A DNA stretch of 56,841 nt from Pseudomonas kitaguniensis (GTDB lineage Bacteria > Pseudomonadota > Gammaproteobacteria > Pseudomonadales > Pseudomonadaceae). The translations under genes were made by a program, and so were the position numbers. This document shows positions 1 to 7,388 of the stretch, piece after piece; the first letter of the stretch is position 1; every line of letters starts with the position of its first letter. The stretch lies in NCBI RefSeq assembly GCF_009296165.1, contig NZ_VUAZ01000127.1, positions 1 through 56,841 of the forward strand, written 5' to 3'. Below the pieces are notes generated by a model that made no database searches, was not told the origin of the DNA, and saw only the letters and a program-made list of their open reading frames with translations.

Positions 1-198
1 GGGCAGCAGATTCGAACCGGGCAAGCGAACGTAAAAGTCTACAACCGCCGCTTGGCTGAGCTTATCCATCACGGGCGCGCCAACCCCGCGCAGATCATTT
101 CGCACCGCCTTAAACTCTCCGAGGGGCCTGATGCGTACAAGCACTTCGACGCCCGTGACGACGGCTGGACCAAGGTTGTACTCAAGCCTGCTGCGTAA
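1..198 (+). CDS. Zinc-dependent alcohol dehydrogenase, C-terminal end (partial)
   Basis: Only the last 65 codons are in the window, and the reading frame is open from base 1 to the TAA at 196-198. The tail contains QIISHRLKLSEGPDAYKHF followed by a TKVVLKP ending. That is the C-terminal signature of medium-chain, zinc-dependent alcohol dehydrogenases of the formaldehyde/threonine dehydrogenase-like branch (COG1063). Members oxidise an alcohol or aldehyde adduct with NAD(P)+ in the cytoplasm. The catalytic zinc ligands and Rossmann fold lie outside the window, so the substrate cannot be judged. The next gene, rpmE, has its own promoter, so this looks like the end of a separate transcript. Confidence 0.7.
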   Translation, partial: GQQIRTGQANVKVYNRRLAELIHHGRANPAQIISHRLKLSEGPDAYKHFDARDDGWTKVVLKPAA

Positions 199-238
199 GT
201 AGAACAAGCGTTGTAGTTTGATCAAACGCGCACACCCG

Positions 239-323
239 TGGGAGCGGGCTGGCTTGCGATGCAGGCACCTCGGTGCATCAGGCATACCGAGTTGATGCTA
301 TCGCGAGCAAGCCCGCTCCCACA
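239..323. repeat. REP doublet (inverted GTGGGAGC repeats)
   Basis: Two arms, TGGGAGCGGGCTGGCTTGCG at the left and CGCGAGCAAGCCCGCTCCCA at the right, form an inverted pair around a spacer of about 45 bases that itself holds a smaller inverted repeat (CACCTCGGTG). This is the typical Pseudomonas REP doublet, mobilised in trans by RAYT transposases; none is encoded in this window. It separates the dehydrogenase from rpmE. Confidence 0.85.
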
Positions 324-420
324 GTTGACTGCATTCTGCTTGGGAGCCCGCCCCGGCATCTGCGCGGCCGGTTTTCTGATGAAAGGTGCTTTTACACGGC
401 TGGTCAGCCGTAACCTGCGC

Positions 421-448
421 TTGCGCGTTTTAAAAGGTCTGGTAGAAT
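421..448 (+). promoter_or_regulatory. Putative sigma-70 promoter of rpmE
   Basis: TTGCGC (421-426) and TAGAAT (443-448) are separated by 16 bases, which would start transcription near 455 and give a leader of about 65 bases. The leader holds a small inverted repeat, TCGACA/TGTCGA, at about 474-489. E. coli L31 is reported to control its own mRNA through a leader structure; whether this hairpin acts similarly is inference. Confidence 0.5.
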
Positions 449-518
449 CCGCGGCCTAATTACGTGCGGTATTCGACAATAGTGTCGAGTGGCGGCACGC
501 TAGCCCGAGGAAGTCACC

Positions 519-755
519 ATGAAAGCCGATATCCATCCAGCGTACGAAACCATCGAAGTAACCTGCAGCTGCGGCAACAAGTTCGAAACACGTTCGAACC
601 TGTGCAAGCCACTGGGTACTGACGTATGCAACGAGTGCCACCCGTTCTACACCGGTAAGCAGAAAACTCTGGACACCGGCGGCCGTGTACAGCGCTTCGC
701 AGATCGCTTTGGTGCTTTCGGCAAGAAGCCTGCTGCAGCTACTCCAGCAGAGTAA
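519..755 (+). CDS. rpmE: 50S ribosomal protein L31, zinc-binding form
   Basis: This 78-residue protein is L31 of the large ribosomal subunit, which bridges the 50S central protuberance and the 30S head. It is the zinc-binding (C+) form: Cys16, Cys18, Cys37 and Cys40 make the CxC...CxxC metal site. The start is clear, with the Shine-Dalgarno CGAGGAAG a few bases before ATG. The C-terminal tail is Ala/Pro/Lys rich, which is common in Pseudomonas. The gene is monocistronic: it has a promoter at 421-448 and terminator hairpins immediately downstream. L31 serves as a zinc store in many bacteria and is replaced by a cysteine-free paralogue under zinc starvation; no such paralogue is visible here. 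Confidence 0.97.
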   Translation: MKADIHPAYETIEVTCSCGNKFETRSNLCKPLGTDVCNECHPFYTGKQKTLDTGGRVQRFADRFGAFGKKPAAATPAE

Positions 756-760
756 GGCTC

Positions 761-821
761 AAAAGCCCTGCGGGCTTTTGCAAGCTGTTAAAAAAGGCGC
801 CCATCGCGGGCGCCTTTTTTG
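761..821 (+). terminator. Tandem terminator hairpins after rpmE
   Basis: Two hairpins lie in series. The first is AAAAGCCC-TG-CGGGCTTTT (761-779). The second is a stronger GGCGCCC...GGGCGCC stem flanked by A and T runs (792-820), a standard Rho-independent terminator that may work in both directions. The following stretch to 1058 holds no gene. A TTGACA at 968-973 is a possible -35 for maeB, but I see no convincing -10. Confidence 0.85.
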
Positions 822-1058
822 TGCCTGAAATGTGGCCGACTTCATCCGGTAGTGCATCGCTCACATCAATGCTGAAAGAAAAAATTGTAGACATTTTTTA
901 ATCGAATTGTGAACAGTTGAGCCCTTGTGCCGCGTGGCTCTTGGCCGAAAGTCTTAGCGCAGCGGCCTTGACACCTGTGACTGACCAGTCTTGTGGGGAC
1001 TTTACGACACGCGTATCCTCGGCGGTCCGTCGACCAACAGTAAAAGCGGAATGCCGAT

Positions 1059-2327
1059 ATGTCTGATTTGAAAACTGCCGCTCTCGAATATCATGCTCAT
1101 CCTCGTCCAGGAAAGCTGAGTGTAGAGCTCACCAAAGCCACTGCCACCGCCCGCGACCTGTCGCTGGCCTACAGCCCTGGCGTTGCCGAGCCCGTACGTG
1201 AAATCGCCCGCGATCCTGAACTGGCGTACAAGTACACCGGCAAAGGCAACCTGGTTGCAGTGATTTCCGATGGCACCGCGATTCTCGGCCTGGGTAACCT
1301 CGGCCCATTGGCTTCCAAGCCTGTCATGGAAGGTAAAGGCGTGCTGTTCAAGCGCTTTGCCGGTATCGATGTTTTCGACATCGAAGTCGACTCCGAAAGC
1401 CCGCAGGCTTTCATCGACACCGTCAAACGTATTTCCATCACCTTCGGTGGCATCAACCTGGAAGACATCAAGGCGCCTGAGTGCTTTGAAATCGAAAAGG
1501 CCTTGATCGAGCAGTGCGACATCCCGGTATTCCACGATGACCAGCACGGCACCGCAATCGTGACTGCGGCCGGCATGATCAACGCCCTGGAAATCGCCGG
1601 CAAAACCCTGGCTGACGCGAAGATCGTCTGCCTGGGCGCCGGCGCTGCGGCCATCTCCTGCATGAAGCTGATCGTGAGCATGGGCGCCAAGCTGGAAAAC
1701 ATCTACATGGTCGACAGCAAGGGCGTTATCCAGTCCGAGCGTACCGACCTGAACCAGTACAAGGCGATGTTTGCCCACCCGTCGTCCAAGCGCACCCTGG
1801 CGGATGCCCTCAACGGTGCAGACGTGTTCGTCGGCCTTTCCGGCCCGAACCTGCTGAGCGCTGATGGCCTGAAATCCATGGCGGCCAACCCGATCGTGTT
1901 CGCCTGCTCCAACCCAGACCCGGAAATCTCGCCGGAGCTGGCTCACGCCACCCGTAACGACGTGATCATGGCGACTGGCCGTTCGGACTACCCGAACCAG
2001 GTCAACAACGTACTGGGCTTCCCGTTCATCTTCCGTGGTGCACTGGACGTTCGCGCCAAACGCATCAACGAAGAAATGAAAGTAGCTGCCGCCAACGCCC
2101 TGCGTGAACTGGCCAAACTGCCGGTTCCTCAAGACGTGTGCGACGCCTACGGTGGCGCCAAGCTGGAATTCGGTCGTGAGTACATCATCCCGAAACCAAT
2201 GGACAAGCGCCTGATCACCCTGATCTCGGATGCCGTGGCCAAAGCCGCCATCGAGACCGGTGTGGCCACCCTGCCGTATCCGAAGCACTACCCGCTGCAA
2301 AGCGTGGATGATGTGTTCAACGGCTAA
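1059..2327 (+). CDS. maeB: NADP-dependent malic enzyme (short form)
   Basis: The enzyme decarboxylates malate to pyruvate, making NADPH in the cytoplasm; in Pseudomonas it joins the TCA cycle to pyruvate. At 422 residues it is the short form, without the C-terminal phosphotransacetylase-like domain of the roughly 760-residue MaeB. Visible landmarks are YSPGVAEP (38-45), FHDDQHGTA (158-166) of the malate/metal site, and the Rossmann loop LGAGAAAIS (192-200). The gene stands alone between the rpmE terminator and its own terminator at 2347-2381. Its place next to ponA matches the order in P. aeruginosa as I recall it. The symbol is used loosely because the short form is simply called malic enzyme in many genomes. 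Confidence 0.92.
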   Translation: MSDLKTAALEYHAHPRPGKLSVELTKATATARDLSLAYSPGVAEPVREIARDPELAYKYTGKGNLVAVISDGTAILGLGNLGPLASKPVMEGKGVLFKRFAGIDVFDIEVDSESPQAFIDTVKRISITFGGINLEDIKAPECFEIEKALIEQCDIPVFHDDQHGTAIVTAAGMINALEIAGKTLADAKIVCLGAGAAAISCMKLIVSMGAKLENIYMVDSKGVIQSERTDLNQYKAMFAHPSSKRTLADALNGADVFVGLSGPNLLSADGLKSMAANPIVFACSNPDPEISPELAHATRNDVIMATGRSDYPNQVNNVLGFPFIFRGALDVRAKRINEEMKVAAANALRELAKLPVPQDVCDAYGGAKLEFGREYIIPKPMDKRLITLISDAVAKAAIETGVATLPYPKHYPLQSVDDVFNG

Positions 2328-2346
2328 GCCGTTGTAGCGCACCAAC

Positions 2347-2381
2347 AAAAAGCCCCGGCTCTGACGAGTCGGGGCTTTTTG
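2347..2381 (+). terminator. Rho-independent terminator after maeB
   Basis: AAAAAGCCCCGGCT...AGTCGGGGCTTTTT forms a strong GC stem with flanking A and T runs, 20 bases after the maeB stop. It probably works in both directions and could also end the convergent ponA transcript. Confidence 0.9.
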
Positions 2382-2419
2382 CTGTGTGGCATTAAACGCG
2401 AGCCTTGTGCCGAGCCAAC

Positions 2420-2510
2420 TGTGGGAGGGGGCTTGCTCCCGATTACAGGCTGTCAGTCAATGAATCCGGCGACTGATACGGCGCAATCGGGAGCAAGCTC
2501 CCTCCCACAT
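2420..2510. repeat. REP doublet between maeB and ponA
   Basis: Left arm GTGGGAGGGGGCTTGCTCCC and right arm GGGAGCAAGCTCCCTCCCAC are inverted around a spacer of about 50 bases. This belongs to the GGGAGGGGGCTTGCTCCC variant of the Pseudomonas REP sequences, slightly different from the copy at 239. It lies between the converging ends of maeB and the PBP1A gene. Confidence 0.85.
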
Positions 2511-2521
2511 TGAGGTTGCGG

Positions 2522-4987
2522 TTAGAACAAGTCGATCGGCGCGCCTTCATCCGCCGGCAGTGGGCTGCCCGGTGCAACACTATTGCCCAGCTCGTTGACG
2601 GATGGCGGCGTGTCTTCGCTCTTGAACAGCTCGAAGTACGCGTTCGGGGTGCTTGGCGATGCTGCGCGGCCACTGACCGGATCAATCCGCAGGCTGAGGA
2701 TGCCTTCCGGCTCGGGCTGAGTGTGCAGCGGCTTGTCTTTCAAGGCCGCGCCCATGTAGCTCATCCAGATCGGCAGCGCGACGGTGCCGCCAAACTCGCG
2801 ACGGCCGAGGCTTTCCGGCTGATCGTAGCCCGTCCACACAGTCGTTACGTAGTCGGCGTTGTAGCCGGAGAACCAAGCGTCTTTGGACTCGTTGGTGGTA
2901 CCGGTTTTGCCCGCGATGTCTGCTCGGCCAAGGGCCAGTGCGCGTCGGCCGGTGCCCTTCTTGATCACGTCTTCAAGGATGCTGTTGAGGATGTAGGTCG
3001 TGCGGCCGTCGACGATGCGCTCAGCCACGGCCGGTGCTTGTGGCTCGGCCGGGGCAGTGGCGTTGGTGGCGGGCGCTGCGCCTGGCGTCGGCTCGATGGT
3101 GATGCCGCCGTTGCTCGGCGCCGCGAGGCCGTCGGTGGCGGCCACGCCGTTGACCACGTCACCCGGCACGCGTGGCGGGTTGGCGGTGAACAGGGTGTCG
3201 CCATTGCGGCTCTCGATCTTGTCGATCAGGTACGGCGTGATCTTGTAGCCGCCATTGGCAAACGTGCTCCAGCCCGTAGCGATTTCCATCGGCGTGAGGG
3301 TTGCGGTGCCGAGGGCCAGCGACAGATTCGGTGGCAGGTCCGACTTGGCGAAGCCAAAGCGCGTGATGTAGTCGATGGTTTTGCCGACACCCATCGCCTG
3401 CAGCAGGCGGATCGACACCAAGTTACGCGACTTGTACAGCGCCTCGCGCACGCGGATCGGGCCGAGGAAGGTGTTGGTGTCGTTCTTCGGGCGCCAGACT
3501 TTGTCCAGGTACTCGTCGACGAACACGATAGGCGCATCGTTGACCAGGCTGGCAGCGGTGTAGCCGTTGTCCAGCGCGGCGCTGTAGATAAATGGCTTGA
3601 AGCTCGAACCCGGCTGACGCTTGGCCTGGGTCGCGCGGTTGTAATTGCTTTGCTCAAAGGCGAAGCCGCCGACCAGCGCGCGGATAGCCCCGTTCTGTGG
3701 GTCCAGCGACACGAGCGCGCCCTGTGCCACGGGCACTTGGCTGAACTTCAGGCTGTCGTCTTTCTGGCGCTGCACGCGGATCAAATCACCCACCTGCGCC
3801 ACGTCCGACGGCTGCTTGGGCATCGGGCCCATGCTGTTGGTGTTCAAGAAGGGGCGCGCCCACTTCATGCTGTCCCACTCCACATGCGCTTCGCCGGTGC
3901 GCGTCAGCACCTGCACGCCATCTTTCATCACTTGGGTGACGATGGCGGGTTCCAGGCCGCTGATCGGGCGCTGTTTGCTCAGTTCGGTGGTCCAGGCGCT
4001 CAGGGTTTTGCCCGGCAGGCGTGACTCAGGGCCGCGATAGCCATGGCGCTGGTCATAGGTGACCAAGCCTGAATGCACCGAGGTATTGGCGATTTCCTGC
4101 AGGTCGCTCGGCACGGTCGTGGTCACGCGAAAGCCTTCGGTGTAGGCCTCGCTGCCATAGCGGCCGACCATTTCGGCCCGCGCCATTTCAGCGATGTACG
4201 GTGCGTTCACTTCCGGCGTCGGTACGTGGTAGCTGGCGTTCAACGGCTCGGCCACGGCACTTTCATAAGCGGCCTGATCGATTTTGCCGAGCTTGTACAT
4301 GCGGCCCAGGATCCAGTCGCGACGCTCTTTGCTGCGTGCCGGGTTGGCCAGCGGGTTAAAACGCGACGGTGCCTTGGGCAGGCCGGCAATCATCGCCATC
4401 TGCGCCAGGCTGGCGTCACGAATCGACTTGCCATAGTAAACCTGCGACGCCGCCTCGATCCCGTAGGCACGATTGCCCAGGTAGATTTTGTTGACGTACA
4501 GCTCAAGGATTTCGTCCTTGGTCAACTGACGTTCAATTTGCAGCGCCAGCAGAATCTCGGTGGCTTTTCGCGAAAAACTGCGCTCGCTGGTGAGGAAGAA
4601 GTTTTTCGCCACCTGCATGGTGATGGTGCTGCCGCCGGACTGAATGTGTCCGCTTTTTACCAACTGAGTGGCCGCACGCACCAGGCTGCTAGGGTCGACA
4701 CCATAATGATTGGCAAAATTATCGTCTTCAGCCGACAGCAAGGCGCTGATGAAGTTGGGCGGAATGTCGGCGAAACGGATCGGTGTGCGGCGCATCTCGC
4801 CGAACTCCGCGATCAGTTTTTCATCGCTGCTGTAGACCCGCAAAGGAATCTGCAACTGGATACTTCTGAGTGCCTCTACGGAGGGCAAACCCGGACTAAG
4901 GTAGAGGTATGCACCGCTGAGTACGAGCAGTAGCCCGCAGACGACCGCGACAATGGAGTACCCGAAAAACTTCAGCAGACGAATCAA
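2522..4987 (-). CDS. ponA: Penicillin-binding protein 1A (bifunctional)
   Basis: This inner-membrane enzyme polymerises lipid II (glycosyltransferase) and cross-links peptidoglycan (transpeptidase). Its 821 residues begin with a short cytoplasmic tail and a membrane anchor (about 8-30). Next come the GT51 domain with the catalytic EDDNFANHYG and GGSTITMQ motifs, an OB-like insert typical of class A PBP1a, and the transpeptidase with SSFK, SRN and KTGT motifs. An Ala/Pro-rich linker sits between the SRN and KTGT boxes. It is divergent from the pilM remnant, as in other Pseudomonas; the 217 bases between them hold no clear feature. Also known as mrcA. Confidence 0.96.
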   Translation of the reverse strand: MIRLLKFFGYSIVAVVCGLLLVLSGAYLYLSPGLPSVEALRSIQLQIPLRVYSSDEKLIAEFGEMRRTPIRFADIPPNFISALLSAEDDNFANHYGVDPSSLVRAATQLVKSGHIQSGGSTITMQVAKNFFLTSERSFSRKATEILLALQIERQLTKDEILELYVNKIYLGNRAYGIEAASQVYYGKSIRDASLAQMAMIAGLPKAPSRFNPLANPARSKERRDWILGRMYKLGKIDQAAYESAVAEPLNASYHVPTPEVNAPYIAEMARAEMVGRYGSEAYTEGFRVTTTVPSDLQEIANTSVHSGLVTYDQRHGYRGPESRLPGKTLSAWTTELSKQRPISGLEPAIVTQVMKDGVQVLTRTGEAHVEWDSMKWARPFLNTNSMGPMPKQPSDVAQVGDLIRVQRQKDDSLKFSQVPVAQGALVSLDPQNGAIRALVGGFAFEQSNYNRATQAKRQPGSSFKPFIYSAALDNGYTAASLVNDAPIVFVDEYLDKVWRPKNDTNTFLGPIRVREALYKSRNLVSIRLLQAMGVGKTIDYITRFGFAKSDLPPNLSLALGTATLTPMEIATGWSTFANGGYKITPYLIDKIESRNGDTLFTANPPRVPGDVVNGVAATDGLAAPSNGGITIEPTPGAAPATNATAPAEPQAPAVAERIVDGRTTYILNSILEDVIKKGTGRRALALGRADIAGKTGTTNESKDAWFSGYNADYVTTVWTGYDQPESLGRREFGGTVALPIWMSYMGAALKDKPLHTQPEPEGILSLRIDPVSGRAASPSTPNAYFELFKSEDTPPSVNELGNSVAPGSPLPADEGAPIDLF

Positions 4988-5204
4988 GGCTTTTGGATTT
5001 CCAGAGAAAAGAAAGAGTTACGCGTCGGGGCATGCATGGCAAACGATGGATCGACCCGAGCAGCAGATAAAAAGCGGGGAAAAACGCTGGGCATTAAAGC
5101 ATTTTCGGCTTGGGGCGTCATTCGTGCTACTCAAACAAGTCGACCGAATGCACCACGCCAACGCGCAATCAGGCGGTATGACAGGCAAAATTTTAGGGAG
5201 TTTT

Positions 5205-5860
5205 ATGCGAAAAGGATTTTTCAGGCGAAAAGTCGACGCCGTATTGGGCATCGACATCAATGACGCAGGCATCAAGCTGGTTGAGCTGGGCCGGTCAGCC
5301 GACGGCTACACCATTCAGGGTTACGCCGCCCAGGCATTGCCGGCCACGCGGTAGTCGACGGCACCTTGTTGGACCTTGCAGCCATAGGGCAGGCGCTGCG
5401 CCAGGCGTTATCGCGGCTACGCACCTCAACGCGCCGGGCGGCGGTTGCGGTGGCGGGGCCATCGGTCATCACCAGGGTGATCGAAATGCAAGCCGGGCTC
5501 AGCGACGAGGAGATGGTCTGGAACATCCAGATGGAGGCCGATCAATACATTCCTTATCCATTGGATGATGTCGCCATCGACTTTCAGGTTCGCGGCCCGT
5601 GCGCCCAAGACCCTCTGAGGGTCGAAGTAGTGTTGGCCGCCTGCCTGCGTGAGCAAGTCGAGGCCCGCGAGGCGGTTTTAGCCCTGGCCGGGCTGGTGGC
5701 GCGCGTGGTGGATGTTGAAGGGTTTGCATTGGAGCGCGCTTGCAGTCAGGATTTCGCCAGCTTCACGCCGTGCCATCGTGTCGATGGCGCACAATGGGCG
5801 GTGGATGCCCACGGGATGGGAATTGCTTGTGGGTTGGCCCTGAGGAGTTTCGCAGGATGA
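5205..5860 (+). pseudogene. pilM: pilM remnant: frameshift plus internal deletion
   Basis: PilM is the cytoplasmic actin-like protein that binds the N-terminus of PilN in type IV pilus assembly and is normally about 354 residues. The start (Shine-Dalgarno GGGAG, ATG 5205) encodes the conserved AVLGIDINDAGIKLVELGRS. The frame breaks at about 5344-5346, where GGCCACGCG would read through as GGCCAACGCG; the next frame continues with VVDGTLLDL. The following EADQYIPYPLDDVAIDF and VARVVDVEGFALERA blocks are intact, but then the text jumps to the family's last residues, IACGLALRSF. With one base restored the product is 218 residues, so about 135 are missing, including much of the ATPase-like fold. 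The stop overlaps the pilN start. A non-functional gene is likely even if the frameshift is a read error. Confidence 0.85.
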
Positions 5861-6408
5861 CACGGATCAATCTTTTGCCTTGGCGTCAGGCGCTGGCCGA
5901 GCGGCGGCGCAAATACTTCCTGGTGTTTTTGCTGGTGTTCGCAGGTGTCGCGCTGGCGGCGGTGTGGCTGGCAGATCAAGTTATCGATCAGGCTATCGAC
6001 CGGCAGGTAACGCGTAACAATCACCTGAGCAAAGCAGTCACCGTTCAGGATTCGCTTATCAAGACCATCGACGACTTGCAGGAGCAGAGCCTGCAAATGA
6101 CCGAGCGCATGAAGGTCGTGCAGGATGTGCACGAAGCCCGCTCCGCCAGCGCCGAGCTTTTGGACAAACTGGCCCGTGCGGTGCCCGACGGGGTGCACCT
6201 GCATGAGGTGGTCGCCAAGGGCGATACCGTCAGCATCAGCGGCAGTGCCGAGTCCAGCCAGGACATCGCGCAATTGATGCGCCGCCTGGAGGCTTCTGAA
6301 GGTGCTCACGCCACTCGGTTGCGGCATGTGCGAGCGGAAGGCGAGCGCGGCGCTAACCAATTTCAACTGGTGGTGCGCCAAGGCGATTCCACCGAGGCGC
6401 TGCCATGA
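5857..6408 (+). CDS. pilN: Type IV pilus assembly protein PilN
   Basis: A 183-residue inner-membrane protein with the PilN hallmark RINLLPWR at residues 3-10, the segment that docks into a groove of PilM. One membrane helix follows (about 22-42), then a periplasmic coiled coil and a ferredoxin-like domain that pairs with PilO. ATG 5857 overlaps the pilM stop (ATGA), and its own end overlaps pilO in the same way, so translation is coupled through the operon. Its known partner PilM is broken here, which leaves its docking tail without a visible binding site unless another PilM exists elsewhere. The order resembles hofN in the E. coli hofMNOPQ cluster. Confidence 0.88.
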   Translation: MTRINLLPWRQALAERRRKYFLVFLLVFAGVALAAVWLADQVIDQAIDRQVTRNNHLSKAVTVQDSLIKTIDDLQEQSLQMTERMKVVQDVHEARSASAELLDKLARAVPDGVHLHEVVAKGDTVSISGSAESSQDIAQLMRRLEASEGAHATRLRHVRAEGERGANQFQLVVRQGDSTEALP

Positions 6409-7376
6409 GCCTGCCCAGGCTCGACTTTTTCACGCTCTCTCATAACGCTGCGAAATGGCCCTTGCCGGGCAAGCTTCTATTCGGCTGCGCGCTGGCAGGG
6501 CTCGTGTTTTTAGTGGGCAACGGCGTGTACCTGAGCCCTGCGCGTGATCGGCTTAATACGTCCGAGGCGCAGGCTGTTGAACTGCGACAGGCGCTTGCGC
6601 AAAAGGCTGGCTTGGCCGCCAGCGTTGAGGGCCGCACGCGTCACGCCCACGTGATGCAGGAGGCGGTTGCCGGGCTTTTACGGCAAATGCCCGGCGAGTC
6701 AGACACCCCAGGCTTGCTCGAAGACATTGCCCGGCTGGCGGTTGCCAACGGTTTGGCGGTGGAGGGCGTCACCGTGCTGGACGAGCAACCTCAGCCGTTG
6801 TTTATCGAGGAGCCTGTGCAGGTTGGTGTTGTGGGCGCCTACCACGACTTGGCGACGTTCGTGAGTGCTCTGGGCGGGTTGTCGCGCATCGTCAGCGTGC
6901 ACGATGTTGTGCTTCGTTCTGATGGCGCCCGGGTGCAACTGGCGCTGCTGGCCAAGACCTATCGGAGTGCATCGCCGCGCAGCCCCTCGGGTGTGACGGT
7001 TGAACCGCTGCCGCGATTTGCCTACAGCGCCGCTTCGCTGCGTGATCCTTTCCAGCCGCGCACCTTGCAGGTCGATCATGCGCCTGGCCGCCCGGCGCCT
7101 GCGCCAGACCTCGCTCGGGCGCGTGGAGCGCTTGAAGGTCTGGCCGTCGACCAGTTCAAAATGGTCGGCACCTTGTCCCGGGGTGTGCACACCTTCGTCT
7201 TGCTGCGCGCCGCGTCCAGCGTGCATCGGCTTGCGGTCGGCGACTACCTGGGGCCGAACCACGGCCAGGTCACGGCCATTCATGCCGGCCACATCGAACT
7301 GGCCGAGCTGTTCCCGGATGAACAGGGCGCATGGCTGCAGCGTTCGCGAACCCTCGTTTTAAACGTCAACTCATAA
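6405..7376 (+). CDS. PilO-PilP fusion protein
   Basis: Residues 1 to about 190 match PilO: a membrane helix at about 24-44, a coiled coil, and a periplasmic ferredoxin-like domain. Residues about 205-323 match PilP: a LRDPFQPR entry motif, then GALEGLAVDQFKMVGTL and the VGDYLGPNHGQV beta domain that contacts the secretin. In most Pseudomonas, PilP is a separate lipoprotein of about 175 residues. Here the lipobox is gone and both are one 323-codon frame with no stop or start between them. Fusing the PilO platform protein to the PilP secretin-coupling domain is structurally sensible because the two interact. It may be a lineage trait; homologues would show this. Confidence 0.82.
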   Translation: MSLPRLDFFTLSHNAAKWPLPGKLLFGCALAGLVFLVGNGVYLSPARDRLNTSEAQAVELRQALAQKAGLAASVEGRTRHAHVMQEAVAGLLRQMPGESDTPGLLEDIARLAVANGLAVEGVTVLDEQPQPLFIEEPVQVGVVGAYHDLATFVSALGGLSRIVSVHDVVLRSDGARVQLALLAKTYRSASPRSPSGVTVEPLPRFAYSAASLRDPFQPRTLQVDHAPGRPAPAPDLARARGALEGLAVDQFKMVGTLSRGVHTFVLLRAASSVHRLAVGDYLGPNHGQVTAIHAGHIELAELFPDEQGAWLQRSRTLVLNVNS

Positions 7377-7388
7377 CGGAATCAAACA

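Noticed and set aside
239..323. Possible CRISPR-like or attachment-site repeats
   Set aside because: Arms are inverted, not direct; spacers are not regular, and no cas or integrase gene is present. They are REP elements.
4953..5354. 133-codon frame as a separate gene before pilM
   Set aside because: Only its last 50 codons resemble protein, and these are the PilM N-terminus; the rest is the intergenic region and ponA start on the other strand.
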